A stretch of DNA of 41,029 bases from positions 1-41,029 of the forward strand of contig JADFDP010000014.1 of the NCBI GenBank assembly GCA_018262835.1. Reading direction: 5' to 3'. The position numbers and the translations under genes are program-made. Positions 39,255-41,029 of this stretch are shown one piece after another. Below the pieces are notes generated by a model, which saw only the letters and a program-made list of their open reading frames with translations, did no database searches and was not told the origin of the DNA. Every line of letters starts with the position of its first letter. Positions within the stretch are counted from its first letter, which is position 1. This DNA is from Candidatus Aminicenantota bacterium. GTDB taxonomy: Bacteria; Acidobacteriota; Aminicenantia; UBA2199.

Positions 39255-41029
39255 ATGAGTGCCAACGAAAGCAAGTACGATATCGAAAAGATCAGAAAAG
39301 CCCATAAAGTCCTGAAGGAATTCACCTATGAACTGAAGCCGGTGGTCAGGGGCTACAACGACCGCACCCTGTACATCAACCTGGCCACTTTGGAGATCAA
39401 GATCAAGCCGGTGCCGGCCGAGATGAAGAAAAAGTTCATCGGCGGCAAGGGCTACGACCTCAAGCTGCTGTGGGACGCGGTCGGCGGCGACACGCGCTGG
39501 GACTCGCCCGAGAACGAAATCTGCATCGCCACCGGCCCCATCGCCGGCAACACCAACTACCCCGGGTCGGGGAAATCGCTGGTCACGACCATCTCGCCCC
39601 AGACCGGCATTCCCATCGACAGCAACGTCGGCGGCCACTTCGGCCCCTACCTGAAGTTTTCCGGCTTCGACGCCATGGAGATCCAGGGCAAGTCGGAGCG
39701 CGATGTCCTCATCTACATCGACGGCAACCAGGGCAAGGTCCAGATCATGGAGGCGCCGCTGGAGGCGGTCGACTCGCACGTGGTGGCCGAGCAGCTGCAC
39801 GAGATGTTCGCCGCCAGCGAGCGCGAGAAGCAGCACGTGTCGGTGGTCTCGGCCGGGCGCGGCTCGGAGCATGCCTGGATCGGCTGCCTTAACTTCTCCT
39901 ATTGGGACAAGCGCCGCAAGCTTCCCCGCCTGAAACAAGCGGGACGCGGCGGCATCGGCACGGTCTTCCGCAACAAGAAGATCAAGGCCATGGTGGTCAA
40001 GTACTCGGGCCTGACCGGCAAGTCCAACAACCCGGTGGACATGGAGACGCTGCAGAAGACCGGCCTGAAGCTGCACAAGGAGATCATCAGCCTCGACGAC
40101 AAGCAGTGCCAGATGCGCACCATCGGCACCGCCCACCTGGTCGAGATCATGAACGACTACGACCTGCTGCCGACGAAGAACTTCCGCTTCGGCAGCCATC
40201 CCGAGGCGGTGAAGCTGGCTTCCTGGGTCTGGAAGGGGCTCTTCACCCAGAACGTCCCCGACGGCTGCTGGTTCGGCTGCACCATGTCCTGCGCCCACGC
40301 CGTGGACAACTTCGAGCTGAAGACCGGGCCCTACAAGGGACAGAAGGTCATGGTCGACGGCCCCGAGTACGAGACGGTCGGCGGCTGCGGCTCCAACCCG
40401 GCCATCTTCGACCCGGCGGCCGTGCTGGAGATCAACTTCTACTGCGACACCTACGGCCTCGACACCATCTCCTTCGGCACCATGACCGCCTTCATCATGG
40501 ACTGCTACGAGAACGGCATCCTGAACCAGGAGCGCTGCGGCGGCCTGGAGATGACCTGGGGCAACTGGCAGGCGGCGCTGGAGATGATGCACCAGATCGC
40601 GCGCGGCGAGAAGTTCGGCCTGATCGCCGGCAAGGGCATCAAGTTCATGCAGGAGTATTTCGCCAGGGAATACGGCGCCGACGCCCAGTTCCTCAAGGAC
40701 ATCGGCATGCACGGCAAGGGGCTGGAGCAGTCGGAATACCAGTCCAAGGAATCACTGGCCCAGCAGGGCGGCTACTACCTGACCAACAAGGGGCCGCAGC
40801 ACGACGAGGCCTGGCTGATATTTATGGACATGGTCAACAACCAGATCCCCACCTTCGAGAAGAAGGCCGAGGCCCTGCACTACTTCCCGATGTTCCGCAC
40901 CTGGTTCGGGCTGATGGGGTTGTGCAAACTGCCCTGGAACGACGTCGAGCCGGCCGACAACGCCAAGCACGCCGAGCCCAACAAGGTGCCCGAGCACGTG
41001 CAGAACTACGTCGATATCTACGGTGCCAT
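39255..41029 (+). CDS. Aldehyde ferredoxin oxidoreductase family protein (3' end outside window)
   Basis: The first 591 residues are present and the frame is open at the window edge. After a 32-residue extension comes the usual AOR start, RGYNDRTLYINLATLEIKI, then KKKFIGGKGYDLKLLWDAV, NYPGSGKSLVTTISPQTG, GGHFGPYLKFSGFDAMEI and AGRGGIGTVFRNKKIKAM. The [4Fe-4S] site reads GCWFGCTMSC (Cys338, Cys342, Cys346), spaced CxxxCxxxC instead of CxxCxxxC, with the distal cysteine in MGLCKLPW (Cys557). Family members oxidise aldehydes to acids, or reduce acids, with a tungsto- or molybdo-bispterin. The altered spacing recalls BamB-type relatives, so the substrate is open. GGAGG precedes the ATG. Confidence 0.93.
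   Translation, partial: MSANESKYDIEKIRKAHKVLKEFTYELKPVVRGYNDRTLYINLATLEIKIKPVPAEMKKKFIGGKGYDLKLLWDAVGGDTRWDSPENEICIATGPIAGNTNYPGSGKSLVTTISPQTGIPIDSNVGGHFGPYLKFSGFDAMEIQGKSERDVLIYIDGNQGKVQIMEAPLEAVDSHVVAEQLHEMFAASEREKQHVSVVSAGRGSEHAWIGCLNFSYWDKRRKLPRLKQAGRGGIGTVFRNKKIKAMVVKYSGLTGKSNNPVDMETLQKTGLKLHKEIISLDDKQCQMRTIGTAHLVEIMNDYDLLPTKNFRFGSHPEAVKLASWVWKGLFTQNVPDGCWFGCTMSCAHAVDNFELKTGPYKGQKVMVDGPEYETVGGCGSNPAIFDPAAVLEINFYCDTYGLDTISFGTMTAFIMDCYENGILNQERCGGLEMTWGNWQAALEMMHQIARGEKFGLIAGKGIKFMQEYFAREYGADAQFLKDIGMHGKGLEQSEYQSKESLAQQGGYYLTNKGPQHDEAWLIFMDMVNNQIPTFEKKAEALHYFPMFRTWFGLMGLCKLPWNDVEPADNAKHAEPNKVPEHVQNYVDIYGA

Noticed and set aside
38814-40712. Long open frame (about 632 codons) antisense to the ferredoxin and AOR genes
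   Set aside because: The sense frame encodes an obvious AOR with cluster cysteines; the antisense product is Val/Asp/His-rich with no recognisable domain.
1-41029. CRISPR array, tRNA or rRNA genes
   Set aside because: No regularly spaced direct repeats, no CCA-ended cloverleaf and no rRNA-like sequence were seen on reading the gaps between genes.

Overview
This window reads as one stretch of a GC-rich bacterial chromosome with mostly housekeeping genes in tight operons. There are no rRNA or tRNA genes, no CRISPR array and no prophage that I can see. Several features suggest an anaerobic member of the Acidobacteriota/Aminicenantes neighbourhood: two tandem secreted proteins of the acidobacterial VWFA-related type, a sortilin/BNR-repeat secreted protein, a clostridial-type single-chain PurL, an aldehyde ferredoxin oxidoreductase module, and a flavodiiron protein with rubredoxin. 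That placement is inference from gene content, not from a marker gene.

Layout. 1-1331: 3' part of an elongation factor G gene (+), convergent with a complete acetyl-CoA carboxylase operon accB-accC-accD-accA on the minus strand (4900 to 1378). 5053-6395: a membrane protein and a SAM methyltransferase. 6482-7620: an AbrB-like small protein plus arsenite methyltransferase behind a textbook sigma-70 promoter and a 16-bp palindrome. 7795-10119: a lower-GC block with a nitrilase-family hydrolase, a metallo-beta-lactamase-fold protein with an altered metal motif, and an isoprenylcysteine-methyltransferase-like membrane protein. 10302-16283: purB, a HEAT-like protein and purL. 16436-19643: two paralogous secreted VWFA-like proteins, divergent from a 855-aa BNR-repeat secreted protein (19727-22294).

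22315-23082 is a dimethylarginine dimethylaminohydrolase, divergent from the most interesting unit, 23383-27920. This is a four-gene operon of a DUF39(COG1900)-ferredoxin fusion, a UPF0280/COG2122 ApbE-like protein, an archaeal/fungal-type aspartate-semialdehyde dehydrogenase and an aspartate kinase. Together these look like the sulfide-dependent route from aspartate to homocysteine. The operon is preceded by a strong promoter, a small upstream ORF and a 17-bp hairpin.

27921-29171 is an accessory patch: a REP-associated tyrosine transposase (RAYT) with GTAG-type REP hairpins around it and inside its own reading frame, plus an AT-rich gene of unknown function with a possible Cys-His-Asp triad. 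29172-30990 is a lemA/TPM-domain operon. 31089-32520 is rubredoxin plus an FprA-type flavodiiron protein. 32619-37079 is a five-gene overlapping operon (thpR-plsY-gpsA-FHA/GAF/cyclase-TPR lipoprotein). 37226-38152 is a secreted lipoprotein. 38200-41029 is mobB, a 54-aa protein, a four-cluster ferredoxin and a truncated aldehyde ferredoxin oxidoreductase that runs off the end.
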